A stretch of DNA of 64,000 nucleotides from Gemmatimonadaceae bacterium (lineage in GTDB: Bacteria; Gemmatimonadota; Gemmatimonadetes; Gemmatimonadales; Gemmatimonadaceae). Position numbers and translations under genes: made by a program. The notes under the pieces were generated by a model that did not search any database, had not been told where the DNA came from, and saw nothing but the letters and a program-made list of their open reading frames with translations. Below are positions 42,872 through 52,415 of the stretch, piece after piece. The first letter of the stretch is position 1; every line of letters starts with the position of its first letter. The DNA is taken from assembly GCA_037721215.1 (NCBI GenBank), contig JBBJNV010000014.1:1-64000 (forward strand), written 5' to 3'.

Positions 42872-42957
42872 GCAATCCAAATATAGCGGGAGACTTCATA
42901 CTTCCAATTACTCCTCGCCGTCATGGACAATGCTGCCATCTGTCCGCCGTCGGTGAT

Positions 42958-44280
42958 TTACTCGTGCGCGGGCAGCGGCTCCATCGTCTTTGCATTCACA
43001 GGGACCTGCACTTCATCACGAAATGGCGACGTCATTAACGTCACGCGCATCCGCGGGAATGCATCCATGAACGCCATATAACACAAACCCCAGATCCCGA
43101 GATACCCAAGGCCGACCCCGAACTCCCAGAATCCAAAGGGCAGCTCTTTAGCCGTGGAATACAGCGAGGGATACACTTCCAGATATCGATGGAACCACAA
43201 GCCCACCAGAGTGCACGACGCGAAAAGCGCAAGCGTAGGCAGATACACCTTGGCCGCGCGGGATAACAAACCAAAGAAGGGCATCGCAAACATAAGCACA
43301 ACCGTGGCGATGGTGAGACCCACCCACGGATGGATGAGGCGCAGCCGCGCCCAGTGCGTCTCCTCTCCCAGATTGCCATACCAGATGACGAGATACTGGC
43401 CGAACGTCAGATAGCCCCAGAAGGCAGTGAATGCAAAGCAGAGCTTGCCGAGGTCGTGGAAGTGGTTCTCGGTGATGAGGTCGTAACGGCCGAGGTATTT
43501 CCGCCACGTCATGGTGAGAATCGAGAAACTCGCAAGGGCCGCCACCCACCCGCCCATGAATACCCACCACCCATACATCGTGCTCTGGAAGTGGAGGTCC
43601 AGCGACATCGACAGATCCCAGGCCAGCACAATCCAGAAGAAGGCAAACACGAGACCGAGAACGACCGCGAGCTTGCCCTGCAGTGAGTGCGTGGAATGAA
43701 TTTCCCGACGCTCGTCCCGGAAACCGCGACGCATCCGTTCCCTCAGGCCGCGTGCCCACTTCGCGCCAGCTTCGGGAGAACCGCCGACGTCGAGCCTCAC
43801 CGATGTGTAGATGTACCAGACACTGAGCGTCGCGATGACACCAAAGCAGAAGATCGAGCGAGGGATCAGGAATGCCGGATTTAGATAAATCTCCTTCTCG
43901 TGCACGTGCAGCGCTTCATGCGCCCAGGGGAAGATGTGCCCTGTTCCCAGGAAAATCACCAGCAGCAGAACGAACGCTACCGGAAGGAACGCAACATAAC
44001 CTTCAAGAATTCTGATGATCGACCTCGACCATCGAGCTGTAGTGATTCGCTGAACAGCGACAAACATCACGCCTGCTGAAGAAATGGTGCTGAAGAACAA
44101 CCAGTTGAACAGCAGCGAGCGCCACGCACGGTCCGACCCGGTAAACGCCCCGAACAGGAACACCAGTGTGCCGACAACGGCCAGCACCACGCAAATCAGT
44201 TTGAGCTTGCGCGGAATCGGCTTCGCAGTGCCTTCCAGAATCTCCTGGCGTGTTGGGACGTGCACATCGTGAGTACTCAC
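42958..44280 (-). CDS. actF: Alternative complex III subunit ActF (NrfD/PsrC-like membrane subunit)
   Basis: A 440-residue integral membrane protein with about ten helices, homologous in style to ActC. Recognisable parts are WRSLLFNWLFFSTISSAGVM near the start, HEALHVHEKEIYLNPAFLI (His-rich loop) and WDLSMSLDLHFQSTMYGWW. It is a quinol-side subunit of the cytochrome bc1-replacing complex. Start overlaps the actE stop by four bases. Last gene of the act operon. Confidence 0.9.
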   Translation of the reverse strand: MSTHDVHVPTRQEILEGTAKPIPRKLKLICVVLAVVGTLVFLFGAFTGSDRAWRSLLFNWLFFSTISSAGVMFVAVQRITTARWSRSIIRILEGYVAFLPVAFVLLLVIFLGTGHIFPWAHEALHVHEKEIYLNPAFLIPRSIFCFGVIATLSVWYIYTSVRLDVGGSPEAGAKWARGLRERMRRGFRDERREIHSTHSLQGKLAVVLGLVFAFFWIVLAWDLSMSLDLHFQSTMYGWWVFMGGWVAALASFSILTMTWRKYLGRYDLITENHFHDLGKLCFAFTAFWGYLTFGQYLVIWYGNLGEETHWARLRLIHPWVGLTIATVVLMFAMPFFGLLSRAAKVYLPTLALFASCTLVGLWFHRYLEVYPSLYSTAKELPFGFWEFGVGLGYLGIWGLCYMAFMDAFPRMRVTLMTSPFRDEVQVPVNAKTMEPLPAHE

Positions 44281-45074
44281 CGTCGTGCCCTCGACGTGTC
44301 GGTCGTCGCTGCAGCATTTGGCGGCAGTGGGTTTGCTCCCGGAGACGCCACCGTGTCTCTGACCAGAGTCGAATCTCGAACAGGCGCCCCGATGCGGTCC
44401 CCAGCCACCGACCCGCGCGTTCCAGCCACCCGATTCCGCGAATCCATAAACGGCGCAGGCCTCGTCGGCGCAGTGCGGGTGAAGCCAGGAAGCTTGTCTC
44501 CTGTCACGCCCGGTGCTGCCAGTGGCCCGGTCGGCACAGTGCGACCGGCAAGTCCCTGCAGAGCGCGCAGATAATTAACTACGTCCCAGCGGTCCATATC
44601 CTCGATTCTGTTATATGAAGGCATGAGCCCGCGCCCGTTGCGAATCATGCCGAATATGTAGCCGTCGGTTCTACCCTTCGTGATATCGGTGGCGATGCTG
44701 ATGGCGGGCATCCCGAATTTCGTTGCCGGCCCATCGCCCAGCGCGGCGTCGCCATGACAAACCGCACAGTTGATCTGATAATACCTGCGACCGTTCGCGA
44801 GCGACGAATCGCTGACGGGAGTCGGATTGGGGACTCCAGCGAGTGAATCAACGGTAGCGGGAAGCGGAGCGTACGAGACGACGAACCCAGCCACCGCGAT
44901 TCCTGTAACCGGCACCGAGTTCTGCGGGTTGCCCCGTGACGGGGTGAGACTGTCCTTCACCGGCTCCCACGTCCAGAGCGACGGCTGCCTCTTGAAATCG
45001 GTAAACCACTCACATCCCGTCAGCGCAAGCAGCGACGGCAGCAGCACGAGTACCAGGCGGGGTCTAACGCGCAC
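44277..45074 (-). CDS. actE: Alternative complex III subunit ActE (monoheme cytochrome c lipoprotein)
   Basis: A 265-residue protein. From the GTG at 45074 (GGAGG six bases upstream, overlapping the actD stop by 11 bases) it has a lipoprotein signal with LALTGC. A cytochrome c domain follows with one heme site CAVCH, preceded by ANGRRYYQINC, and an axial Met in MPSYNRI. A long Pro/Ala/Thr tail follows. It passes electrons toward the terminal oxidase. A longer reading to 45191 lies inside actD and lacks a signal peptide. Confidence 0.88.
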   Translation of the reverse strand: MRVRPRLVLVLLPSLLALTGCEWFTDFKRQPSLWTWEPVKDSLTPSRGNPQNSVPVTGIAVAGFVVSYAPLPATVDSLAGVPNPTPVSDSSLANGRRYYQINCAVCHGDAALGDGPATKFGMPAISIATDITKGRTDGYIFGMIRNGRGLMPSYNRIEDMDRWDVVNYLRALQGLAGRTVPTGPLAAPGVTGDKLPGFTRTAPTRPAPFMDSRNRVAGTRGSVAGDRIGAPVRDSTLVRDTVASPGANPLPPNAAATTDTSRARR

Positions 45075-45564
45075 CGCGCACCTCCACCGCCCCGTGCTGC
45101 TTGAGCAGCGACTCGGCCGCAGCCGCCCGATCGGGTGCACACTCAACCCAGATCCCATAATCACCATGGCTGAAGCGACCATCGTAACCAACGGTCATCG
45201 TCAGACGCGGAATTCGTGAATTGATGAACAACCCGATCACCGTCGACAACCCTCCGAAAAGCACCATCACCTCGAAACCGAAAATGGTGTACGGAACCCA
45301 CGATGCGATTGCTTTCCCGCCTACTACCAGCGGCCAGTAATCCGATACCCAGATTGCAATCCAGAACCCGAACGTCATCCCAAGCAGTCCCCCGATCAGC
45401 GTAAACCGCCGCACCACGCTCGGGCCGCGATCGATTGCGTGCTCGAGTTCATGACGAGGTGTCGGGGAGTACACCGTTATCTCACCCAGCTGCTCTTTTT
45501 TCAAGGCGGCGATTGCATCGACCGTCGCATCGAGCTCACGAAACGCTCCGAGTACTCCAGGCAT
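45064..45564 (-). CDS. actD: Alternative complex III subunit ActD (DUF3341)
   Basis: A 166-residue membrane protein with two helices (LIGGLLGMTFGFWIAIWVSD and TIFGFEVMVLFGGLSTVIGL) and soluble ends. It matches the DUF3341 family, whose Gly-Phe and PRLTMTVGYDGRFSHGDYG pattern is seen here. It is a structural subunit of the complex. One-base overlap with actC. Confidence 0.9.
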   Translation of the reverse strand: MPGVLGAFRELDATVDAIAALKKEQLGEITVYSPTPRHELEHAIDRGPSVVRRFTLIGGLLGMTFGFWIAIWVSDYWPLVVGGKAIASWVPYTIFGFEVMVLFGGLSTVIGLFINSRIPRLTMTVGYDGRFSHGDYGIWVECAPDRAAAAESLLKQHGAVEVRGAR

Positions 45565-47027
45565 CAGGCGCGCTCCCCCGGAGTGGCGGGGTCGAAGGGC
45601 GCGTGGCGCCCCGCGGGCTCGATTCCGTGGTCATGACGTTGCCGCATCTTCGGCGGAATGATTTCCTTGACTTCCGATATCGCGATCACGGGAAGCTGCT
45701 TGATGAACAGCAGGAACCACATCGAGAACCAGCCAAAGCTTCCGGCAAGAATTGCAAAATCGACCCAGGTCGGAGCGTAGCCTGACCACTGCCACGGCTC
45801 ATACTCGTGAGACAGGGACGGCACGACGATGACAAACCGCTCAAACCACATGCCGATGTTGATGAAGAACGAAAGAATGAACAGCCATGTCGGGTTTCGG
45901 CGCCACTTCTGAACGAACAGCGACAGCGGCAGGATCATGTTGCAGGTGTAGAGAATCGCTGACGACCACCACCACTGGCCCCAGATCCGGTTCGCAAAAA
46001 ACTCCTGCTCTACCTCATTGCCACTGTACCATGCAACGAACCACTCCGTTGAGTATGCACATCCCACCACGAGCGATGTAAACAGGCAGAGCTTCGCTGC
46101 GGCGTCCAGATGATTGATGGTGACATAGTGCTTGAGACCGAACCACTTCCTGAGCGGGATGATAATTGTGAACACCATCCCGATGCCCGAGAAAATTGCG
46201 CCGGCGACAAAGTACGGAGGGAAAATCGTCGTGTGCCAACCTGGTGTAAGCGCCATCGCGAAGTCGAACGAAACGACCGAGTGAACCGACAACACCAGCG
46301 GCGTCGACAACGCGGCCAGGAACAGATAAGCGCGCGCGAAATGTCGCCACTCCCGATCCGAATTCCGCCAGCCGAGCGAGAGGATGCTGAAGATCCGCTT
46401 CCTGACGGGATTCTTTTCACGGTCGCGCAGAACCGCGATGTCAGGTATCAGCCCGACATACAGAAACGTTGACGAAATGGTCAGATACGTAAGAATGGCG
46501 AATACGTCCCATACCAGCGGGCTTTTGAAATTCGGCCATATGTAGCGCCAGTTCGGATACGGAATGAGCCAGAAAAATTTCCACGGACGCCCCAGGTGCA
46601 GAATCGGGAACAGCCCTGCGGTCATGACGGCGAACACCGTCATCGCTTCTGCGCACCGGTAGATCGTGGTTCTGAATCCGGCTCGGAACAGATAGAGAAT
46701 CGCCGAGATGAGCGTGCCGGCGTGGCCGATACCTACCCAGAAAACAAAGGTGATGATGTACACACCCCACATCACCGGCGGGTTGTAACCCGCAACACCG
46801 AGTCCTGAATAAATCTGATAGATCCACGCGGATGCGCCGATTATCAGGAAAAGGACCGCGATACCGAGCCCGATGAACCACGCAGTGGTTGGATGCAGCG
46901 TGGCGGTAATCTCGCGATCGACCTGCTCGTAATCGCGTACTGCCGGAAGCTGCACATCAGCAGTGGCGATGTTGGGTCGCATTGGCGTCTGTCGATCTTC
47001 CCTCGTCGGCCGGGACATCGTCGCCAT
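45564..47027 (-). CDS. actC: Alternative complex III subunit ActC (NrfD/PsrC-like membrane subunit)
   Basis: A 487-residue ten-helix protein; landmarks are TAWFIGLGIAVLFLIIGASA, FWVGIGHAGTLISAILYLFR, SVHSVVSFDFAMALTPGWH and IGMWFERFVIVVPSLSHEYE. It binds menaquinol next to the ActB Fe-S chain. One-base overlaps with actB and actD indicate coupled translation. Confidence 0.93.
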   Translation of the reverse strand: MATMSRPTREDRQTPMRPNIATADVQLPAVRDYEQVDREITATLHPTTAWFIGLGIAVLFLIIGASAWIYQIYSGLGVAGYNPPVMWGVYIITFVFWVGIGHAGTLISAILYLFRAGFRTTIYRCAEAMTVFAVMTAGLFPILHLGRPWKFFWLIPYPNWRYIWPNFKSPLVWDVFAILTYLTISSTFLYVGLIPDIAVLRDREKNPVRKRIFSILSLGWRNSDREWRHFARAYLFLAALSTPLVLSVHSVVSFDFAMALTPGWHTTIFPPYFVAGAIFSGIGMVFTIIIPLRKWFGLKHYVTINHLDAAAKLCLFTSLVVGCAYSTEWFVAWYSGNEVEQEFFANRIWGQWWWSSAILYTCNMILPLSLFVQKWRRNPTWLFILSFFINIGMWFERFVIVVPSLSHEYEPWQWSGYAPTWVDFAILAGSFGWFSMWFLLFIKQLPVIAISEVKEIIPPKMRQRHDHGIEPAGRHAPFDPATPGERA

Positions 47028-50000
47028 CAGTGCGCACCCGCCGCAGGCGCCGACCGCACTGGCGCGCCCGGCGTCGGGTGATTCACCTTCTTCAGGTAGA
47101 CCACCGCAGTGAACGTGTTCAGCTCCTCGAACACATGATACGCGCGCTGATCGTTGACGAGCTTCGCCACAGTCCAGTTTTCATCGGCGGCGTCGCCAAA
47201 CGTGATTGCGCGCGATGGACATGCCTCTGCGCACGCAGTGGTGAATTCATCACCGGCAAGACCCCGGTGCTCGAGTGTTGCACGATTCTCGGCATCGCGA
47301 ATGCGCTGAACACAGAACGTGCACTTTTCCATGACGCCCTTCCCTCTCACCGTGACATCAGGGTTGAGCTGCCAGTTGAGAGGCTCCGGAAACGCATACT
47401 GCGAGCGGCCCGGTTCTCCATACCCGAACCAGTTGAAATACCGAACCTTGTAAGGGCAGTTGTTGGAGCAGTAACGGGTTCCTACACAGCGGTTGTAGAC
47501 CTGAACGTTCAGGCCGTCAGGCGAATGGTACGTGGCGTAGACCGGGCAGACGGGTTCACACGGCGCGTTTCCGCAGTGCTGGCAGAGCATCGGTACGAAA
47601 CGGGTATCGAAATCGGCTCCACCGTCCTCGCCGCCCTCGAAATAGCGCTCAAGCCGAAGCCAGGCCATCTCGCGGCTGCGGGTTATGTTCGCGCCAAACC
47701 CCGTGCGATCGGGCAGCACCTTCGGACCCTGCCACTCCGCGCCCACCGTTGGGATATTGTTCTCGGCATAACACGCTGTCACGCATGCCGAGCATCCGGT
47801 GCAGCGAGCGAGGTCGATCGTCATCGCCCATCGGTGCTTCGCCAGACCGCTCCAGTGCTTCGGATCGTACATGCCTTTGAAGTTGGAGTCCTGCGTTCCA
47901 AGAACTCCCTGTGCGTCATTTGCGACAGGCGCTCGCAACCCGGGCAGGAATTCATGGCTTGCGTCGCCCGGAAACTCCGTAGCCGCCGCTGCCGATTCAC
48001 CGTGCGAACCAGCGGCGGCCGTCGCGCCAGCCGCGCGCGCGGCGTTCGCGGGCGTCGTACTGCCCCCCGGGGCTACCTCGGCCGCATGCTCAGCTCCGCT
48101 GGCAGTGGCTCCGCCTGCCCCGGCGGCCAGATCGCCGACGAGAACTGCCTGACCGATACCACGGCCATACTGACGCGCCGATCCTTCGGTAGTCGCGAGC
48201 CGGGAAGAACCGCCCTCCTTCGTGACACGAGCGCGGCCCGACGTGTAAACTCGCGCACCTGAGCTGTCTTCAGCATACGGCAACAGATCGAATGCGTTGG
48301 AGCCGGCTCTTGCGTAGCGGCCGGCGGTGTCTGCGTGGCCTCGGCCAGCGGCGATTGCCACGGTATCCTGACGAATTCCCGGATACAGATAAACCGGCAG
48401 TGACATGCGGCCCGCCGGAGTCTGGACATTCACGTGATCGCCGTTCTCAAGCCCAAGCCGCTTCCCGGTCGCGGGATGCATCTCTGCAACTGTCTGCCAC
48501 GCGATCTTCGTCACCGGGTCCGGAAGCTCCTGGAGCCAGGGCTTGTTGGCTCCATCACCATTGCCCAATAGCGGATGCGAATAAATGACAAGCGAAAAGT
48601 CGCCCTGCGCAGCCGGCGCAGGCTGCGACACGAGAGGCGGCGGTGCCGCGCGGGTTGGCGTTGAAGGCAGCGTTCCTGCTGTCAGACCCCGTGGAAGTGA
48701 CGCGGCCAGAGTCGATGCGCCGCCCGGAAAACGGGCCACCAGCCAGCTTCGATAATCAGGCAGCGGATATCGTGTAGCCGTCGCGGGATTCGCCCTCACC
48801 GCCGCGATGAGCACATCCGGCGTGGGGCGCGTATCGAACACCACATCCATCGCGGGCTGCTGCAGCGAGATCGTCCCGCGAATTGGCTCTGCATCTCCCC
48901 ATGATTCGAGCGAGTGATTGTCGGGAAGAACAAGGTCGCACATTGCCGACGTTTCATCGGGAATGGATGAGAAGCTGACCTTGAACGGCACCTTCGCCAT
49001 TGCCGCGCCGAAGCCGAGCGACTTTCCCAGCGAGTAAACCGGGTCGGCGCCGCGCACCATCAACATCGGCACGGTTCCGGCCTGCATCCGGGCGGCGAGA
49101 AACCGCAAGTGAGACGGAGGTTCCATTCCCTCGAATGCCGTCAGCGGTTCGGACGGCCGGATCGTGACACCGACATTTCCCTGCGACTGGTTGAGTGCGT
49201 TGACCGCAGCGCAGAGTTGCGTGCCCTGTGCCGACCCGCCGCCGGCGAGAACCATGTTGGGCCTGGCCGACGCAAACTCGCGCTGCAGCGCGCTGAGCAC
49301 GGTAGCGTTTATGCCACTCATCTGCGCTGCCTGCTCCGGCGTGCCCGTCCCGCCGAGCATCTGTACTATCGCGAGCTCGGACCCTGCACGGGCGTCAATC
49401 CATTGATCCGCATTCAGACCCGTGAGCGAGCGCCGCGGGCCGATGTACACCATACGCGGCGCATTGACGAATTTAGCGCGCGCATCGGCCCACCCGAGCT
49501 GCTGCGGAACCGACGCACCCCAGCCATCGAGAAAATCTGCGCCGAACGAGACGATCAGCCGGGCCGCCGAAAAGTTAAGACTCGGCCACGCCACACCATA
49601 AGACTGGCGGTTGGCGGCAATAGCCGCGTGATCAGCATCCGAGTCATAGCTGATCGCCGCAGGCATTCCCATACCGGCCAGCCAGTCGTTGAGAAAGAGC
49701 GGAAAGCTTCCTGACTCGTGCCGGTTCACGAAAGCGGCATTGGCCGCCACACCGCGCACTTCGGCAAGCTTCTGCGCGAACAGACGCAGCGCTTCGTCCC
49801 ACGTGGCGCGCGCGAGCCGGCCATTCTTCCGGATCATGGGCCCGCGATACCTATCCGGGTTGTACAGACCCTGCAATGCCGCCTGCCCTCGTGCGCACAA
49901 TGCGCCCTTGTTAAGGGGGTGTGCAGGATTGCCTTCAAGCTTTATCGTGCGTCCATCACGAGTTTCCGCGATCACTCCGCAGGCAGCCGAGCATTCGCGG

Positions 50001-50179
50001 CAGGTCGTGGCGTAGTATGTCGATACGCCGGGAACCGTCTCGTCCGGGGAAACCAGATAAGGAATCAGCTTCTCGACTTTCTCGGACGAGCAGCCAATCG
50101 CAGTGGTCGTAGCTCCTGCTGCTCCGACCACCTTGAGAAAATCACGGCGTTTTACGCCAGCCTTTGTTTCCGTGCTCAT
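47027..50179 (-). CDS. actB: Alternative complex III subunit ActB (molybdopterin-like domain fused to Fe-S domain)
   Basis: A 1050-residue protein with a twin-arginine-type head ([14 protein letters not shown]) and a molybdopterin-oxidoreductase-like domain (about 50-650; CRECSAAC near its start) that in this family has no cofactor. Four cysteine groups for Fe-S clusters follow at about 820-1000 ([40 protein letters not shown] with CAEACP). Between the domains lies an unusually long Ala/Gly-rich linker (about 690-770). It carries electrons in the complex. Confidence 0.94.
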   Translation of the reverse strand: MSTETKAGVKRRDFLKVVGAAGATTTAIGCSSEKVEKLIPYLVSPDETVPGVSTYYATTCRECSAACGVIAETRDGRTIKLEGNPAHPLNKGALCARGQAALQGLYNPDRYRGPMIRKNGRLARATWDEALRLFAQKLAEVRGVAANAAFVNRHESGSFPLFLNDWLAGMGMPAAISYDSDADHAAIAANRQSYGVAWPSLNFSAARLIVSFGADFLDGWGASVPQQLGWADARAKFVNAPRMVYIGPRRSLTGLNADQWIDARAGSELAIVQMLGGTGTPEQAAQMSGINATVLSALQREFASARPNMVLAGGGSAQGTQLCAAVNALNQSQGNVGVTIRPSEPLTAFEGMEPPSHLRFLAARMQAGTVPMLMVRGADPVYSLGKSLGFGAAMAKVPFKVSFSSIPDETSAMCDLVLPDNHSLESWGDAEPIRGTISLQQPAMDVVFDTRPTPDVLIAAVRANPATATRYPLPDYRSWLVARFPGGASTLAASLPRGLTAGTLPSTPTRAAPPPLVSQPAPAAQGDFSLVIYSHPLLGNGDGANKPWLQELPDPVTKIAWQTVAEMHPATGKRLGLENGDHVNVQTPAGRMSLPVYLYPGIRQDTVAIAAGRGHADTAGRYARAGSNAFDLLPYAEDSSGARVYTSGRARVTKEGGSSRLATTEGSARQYGRGIGQAVLVGDLAAGAGGATASGAEHAAEVAPGGSTTPANAARAAGATAAAGSHGESAAAATEFPGDASHEFLPGLRAPVANDAQGVLGTQDSNFKGMYDPKHWSGLAKHRWAMTIDLARCTGCSACVTACYAENNIPTVGAEWQGPKVLPDRTGFGANITRSREMAWLRLERYFEGGEDGGADFDTRFVPMLCQHCGNAPCEPVCPVYATYHSPDGLNVQVYNRCVGTRYCSNNCPYKVRYFNWFGYGEPGRSQYAFPEPLNWQLNPDVTVRGKGVMEKCTFCVQRIRDAENRATLEHRGLAGDEFTTACAEACPSRAITFGDAADENWTVAKLVNDQRAYHVFEELNTFTAVVYLKKVNHPTPGAPVRSAPAAGAH

Positions 50180-50224
50180 TGGACTGTCTCGGTCATGCGG
50201 CTGCCGCCTCGTGCATCGACGCCA

Positions 50225-50761
50225 TCAGTAGTGACAGGTCGCGCAATCGTAGCGCGCCTTCAGCGGAGGATTTGAGCGCCCAATGTGACAATTGATGCAC
50301 CACCCCATGTTGAGCGATTTAGCCTGCGACACCTGCTTCATGTTCTGGACATCGCCGTGACAGGTCTGGCACGACACTCCCCCGTTCACGTGGCGCATGT
50401 GAGGGAAGTGGACATACTCGGGCAGCTTGTGGATTCTGACCCACGGTACGGGCTGTTTCGCATTCCAGAACGCGGCAAGCTTCTGAACTTCCGGCTTGGT
50501 CGTCGCAATAACTGTATGGCATCCCATACAAGTTCCCACTGCCGGCATTCCAGGATCGGGAGATTTGTTAGCAGAGAAGTGGCAGTAAACGCAGTTCATC
50601 TTCAGCGCGCCTGCGGCGTGAGCCGGATGCGGAAATGCGACGGGTTGTACAGGGCTGTTGCGCTCGGACGAGGATGCACCTGCATATGCGGAGAGCATCG
50701 CTGCCGCCGCCGCCAGCGAGAGAAGACCCGGAACAGCAAACCATTTTTTTTGTGGTATCAC
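50225..50761 (-). CDS. actA: Alternative complex III subunit ActA (pentaheme cytochrome c)
   Basis: A 178-residue exported cytochrome with five heme-binding motifs: CVYCH, CMGCH, CQTCH, CINCH and CATCH. The N-terminal hydrophobic segment (VPGLLSLAAAAAMLSAYAG) serves as signal anchor. It starts at a GTG. First gene of actABCDEF, 45 bases before actB. No haem-copper oxidase genes follow within the window. Confidence 0.93.
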   Translation of the reverse strand: MIPQKKWFAVPGLLSLAAAAAMLSAYAGASSSERNSPVQPVAFPHPAHAAGALKMNCVYCHFSANKSPDPGMPAVGTCMGCHTVIATTKPEVQKLAAFWNAKQPVPWVRIHKLPEYVHFPHMRHVNGGVSCQTCHGDVQNMKQVSQAKSLNMGWCINCHIGRSNPPLKARYDCATCHY

Positions 50762-50882
50762 CGAAGAGCTAATCCTGGAGGTCGGACCATTCGACTGGCT
50801 TTGTGAAGATTTTCACAAGGTTTGGACACGGCGGAAAAATGGCTTCGCCCGTTATGCGCCGCAAGACGCACATTTCACCAGA

Positions 50883-51623
50883 TTACCGACGCCTGGATTC
50901 GGCAACCCGTTCGATCGTACGCACCACCTCGATTGCCATCGCCCGCAACAGGTCGAGCTCGCGGCTGTCCGGCGCCGCGCGAAAAACCAGGGATCTGAGA
51001 GAGCGCATCACATGCTCGGGATTTCGAGTCTTGAAAAACGCTATCTCGCTGAGTGCGCGGTGGGAATCGGCGAACAGAAAGTCAAGCTGCGCGCTGGTCG
51101 GGGGGTCGGCAGCCTTGCGAGCCGGCGCCATCGTTCTGGTCGCGTCCGCCGCGGCAGTGTGCAGCTCATACAGTGCGATCAATACCGCCTGCGCCAGATT
51201 TAACGATGCGTGACTGGTGGTAGGGATAGTTACAACCAGATGAGCGAGGTCGAGCGCTTCATTGGGCAGGCCCTTGTCTTCTCTGCCAAAGACGATCGCC
51301 ACCGGACCGGAACGGGCAAACTCCAGAAGTTCGTTTGCTGCGGTGCCCGGAGAAACAACTTCCCGCTTCGCCGCCCGCCGCCGGGCAGTGAATCCGGCGA
51401 CGCGCACACAGTCGGCGATCGCGGCCGGCAGCTCATCGAAATGTCCGATGTCGCGGATGATCTCCGCCGTGTCGTGGGCGACACCCGACAACCGTACCGG
51501 ATCGTACGCCACCGGTTTTACAAGACGTAGCCGCGACGCACCCATGTTCTTCATCGCGCGGATCGTGGCGGCAATGTTGACCGGGTCCTGCGGCTCGCAG
51601 AGAACGACGCGAACCGCGGACAT
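50883..51623 (-). CDS. TrmH/SpoU-family RNA methyltransferase (TrmJ-like)
   Basis: A 246-residue SPOUT enzyme, the length of TrmJ. Motif 1 is EPQDPVNIAATIRAMKNMG, motif 2 IVFGREDKGLPNEAL and motif 3 TTSHASLNLAQAV, forming the knotted SAM site. TrmJ adds a 2'-O-methyl group at tRNA position 32. The ATG at 51623 aligns with the family start; a TTG at 51671 would add 16 residues. The actA start is 121 bases downstream, with nothing else in between. Confidence 0.87.
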   Translation of the reverse strand: MSAVRVVLCEPQDPVNIAATIRAMKNMGASRLRLVKPVAYDPVRLSGVAHDTAEIIRDIGHFDELPAAIADCVRVAGFTARRRAAKREVVSPGTAANELLEFARSGPVAIVFGREDKGLPNEALDLAHLVVTIPTTSHASLNLAQAVLIALYELHTAAADATRTMAPARKAADPPTSAQLDFLFADSHRALSEIAFFKTRNPEHVMRSLRSLVFRAAPDSRELDLLRAMAIEVVRTIERVAESRRR

Positions 51624-51701
51624 GCGCGACGGTGCAGCCACCGGCGTCTGCTCTTCCCGCGGCAACACCAATTGCGGCAGGAGCAGGCGCGGGCGCGGGC
51701 C

Positions 51702-51851
51702 CTAGACTACCGGCCTGCCGGTAATGAGCCGGTACACCACTACGATGATTGCAATTACAAGGAGAAGATGAATCAACCCCCCGCCGATCGGCATGATGAA
51801 CGCGCCGAGCACCCAGAGAATGAGCAGAATTACAGCGATGGTCCAGAGCAT
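51702..51851 (-). CDS. Small hydrophobic membrane protein (lmo0937-like family)
   Basis: A 49-residue protein starting MLWTIAVILLILWVLG, with a short loop (MPIGGGLIH) and a second helix ending VVYRLITGRPVV. AGGAG lies nine bases before the ATG. The two-helix pattern with GG at the turn matches the widespread lmo0937-type hypothetical membrane proteins. Function unknown; often linked to stress regulons. Confidence 0.75.
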   Translation of the reverse strand: MLWTIAVILLILWVLGAFIMPIGGGLIHLLLVIAIIVVVYRLITGRPVV

Positions 51852-51944
51852 TGTGAAATTCTCCTGAAGGGGTAGATGTCGCGGTATGGACTGTGTATCG
51901 GCAACAGTCGTACCGAAACCGGAATCGGTGGAAAAATGTTCAGC

Positions 51945-52397
51945 TCAGCGCGGCGCCCGCTCTATGAATTTTCCGGACTCGCGCTTCGGCTGATGATCGT
52001 CGTGAAGTGCCTGCCGGCCAAGCAGAATCCGCGTTGCCCGCACGTCGTGTCCGATATCAATCAGGAGCAGCGCCAGATCGCCACTTCCCCAGAGCAGGCC
52101 CGCGAGGACTATCAGTCTGCTGATCTCGCCGAGAAGCGTAGGGATCGCGGCGGTGCCTTGGGCAACGAGTCCGGTAATGACTTCCGAGACAAGAAGCAGA
52201 AGCAGCACGACCGCCATGAATCTGAAGAGCTTCGACAGATAACCGAGGCCCACGTACGGCTCCAGATCGGCCGAGCGGACAGGCATGGCCGGGTCAGTCC
52301 GATTCGGCCGTGGGGCACCCTCCGGGGCTGCATTGACAGGGGTTGAGCTGACGGGAGCGCCATGCTCATCGACGACTGTACGCGACGCTTCATCCAT
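51945..52397 (-). CDS. Uncharacterised membrane protein
   Basis: A 150-residue protein: a polar head of ~50 residues, then two hydrophobic segments (FRFMAVVLLLLLVSEVITGL and TLLGEISRLIVLAGLLWG) and a basic tail with RATRILLG. GGAG lies seven bases before the ATG. It follows the M15-like gene by 18 bases, so co-transcription is likely. No family recognised. Confidence 0.65.
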   Translation of the reverse strand: MDEASRTVVDEHGAPVSSTPVNAAPEGAPRPNRTDPAMPVRSADLEPYVGLGYLSKLFRFMAVVLLLLLVSEVITGLVAQGTAAIPTLLGEISRLIVLAGLLWGSGDLALLLIDIGHDVRATRILLGRQALHDDHQPKRESGKFIERAPR

Positions 52398-52415
52398 TGA
52401 TTGTCTCCGTTTCCA

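Noticed and set aside
46982-48262. 426-codon plus-strand open frame
   Set aside because: Antisense shadow of actB and actC; composition is arginine-rich with no recognisable motif.
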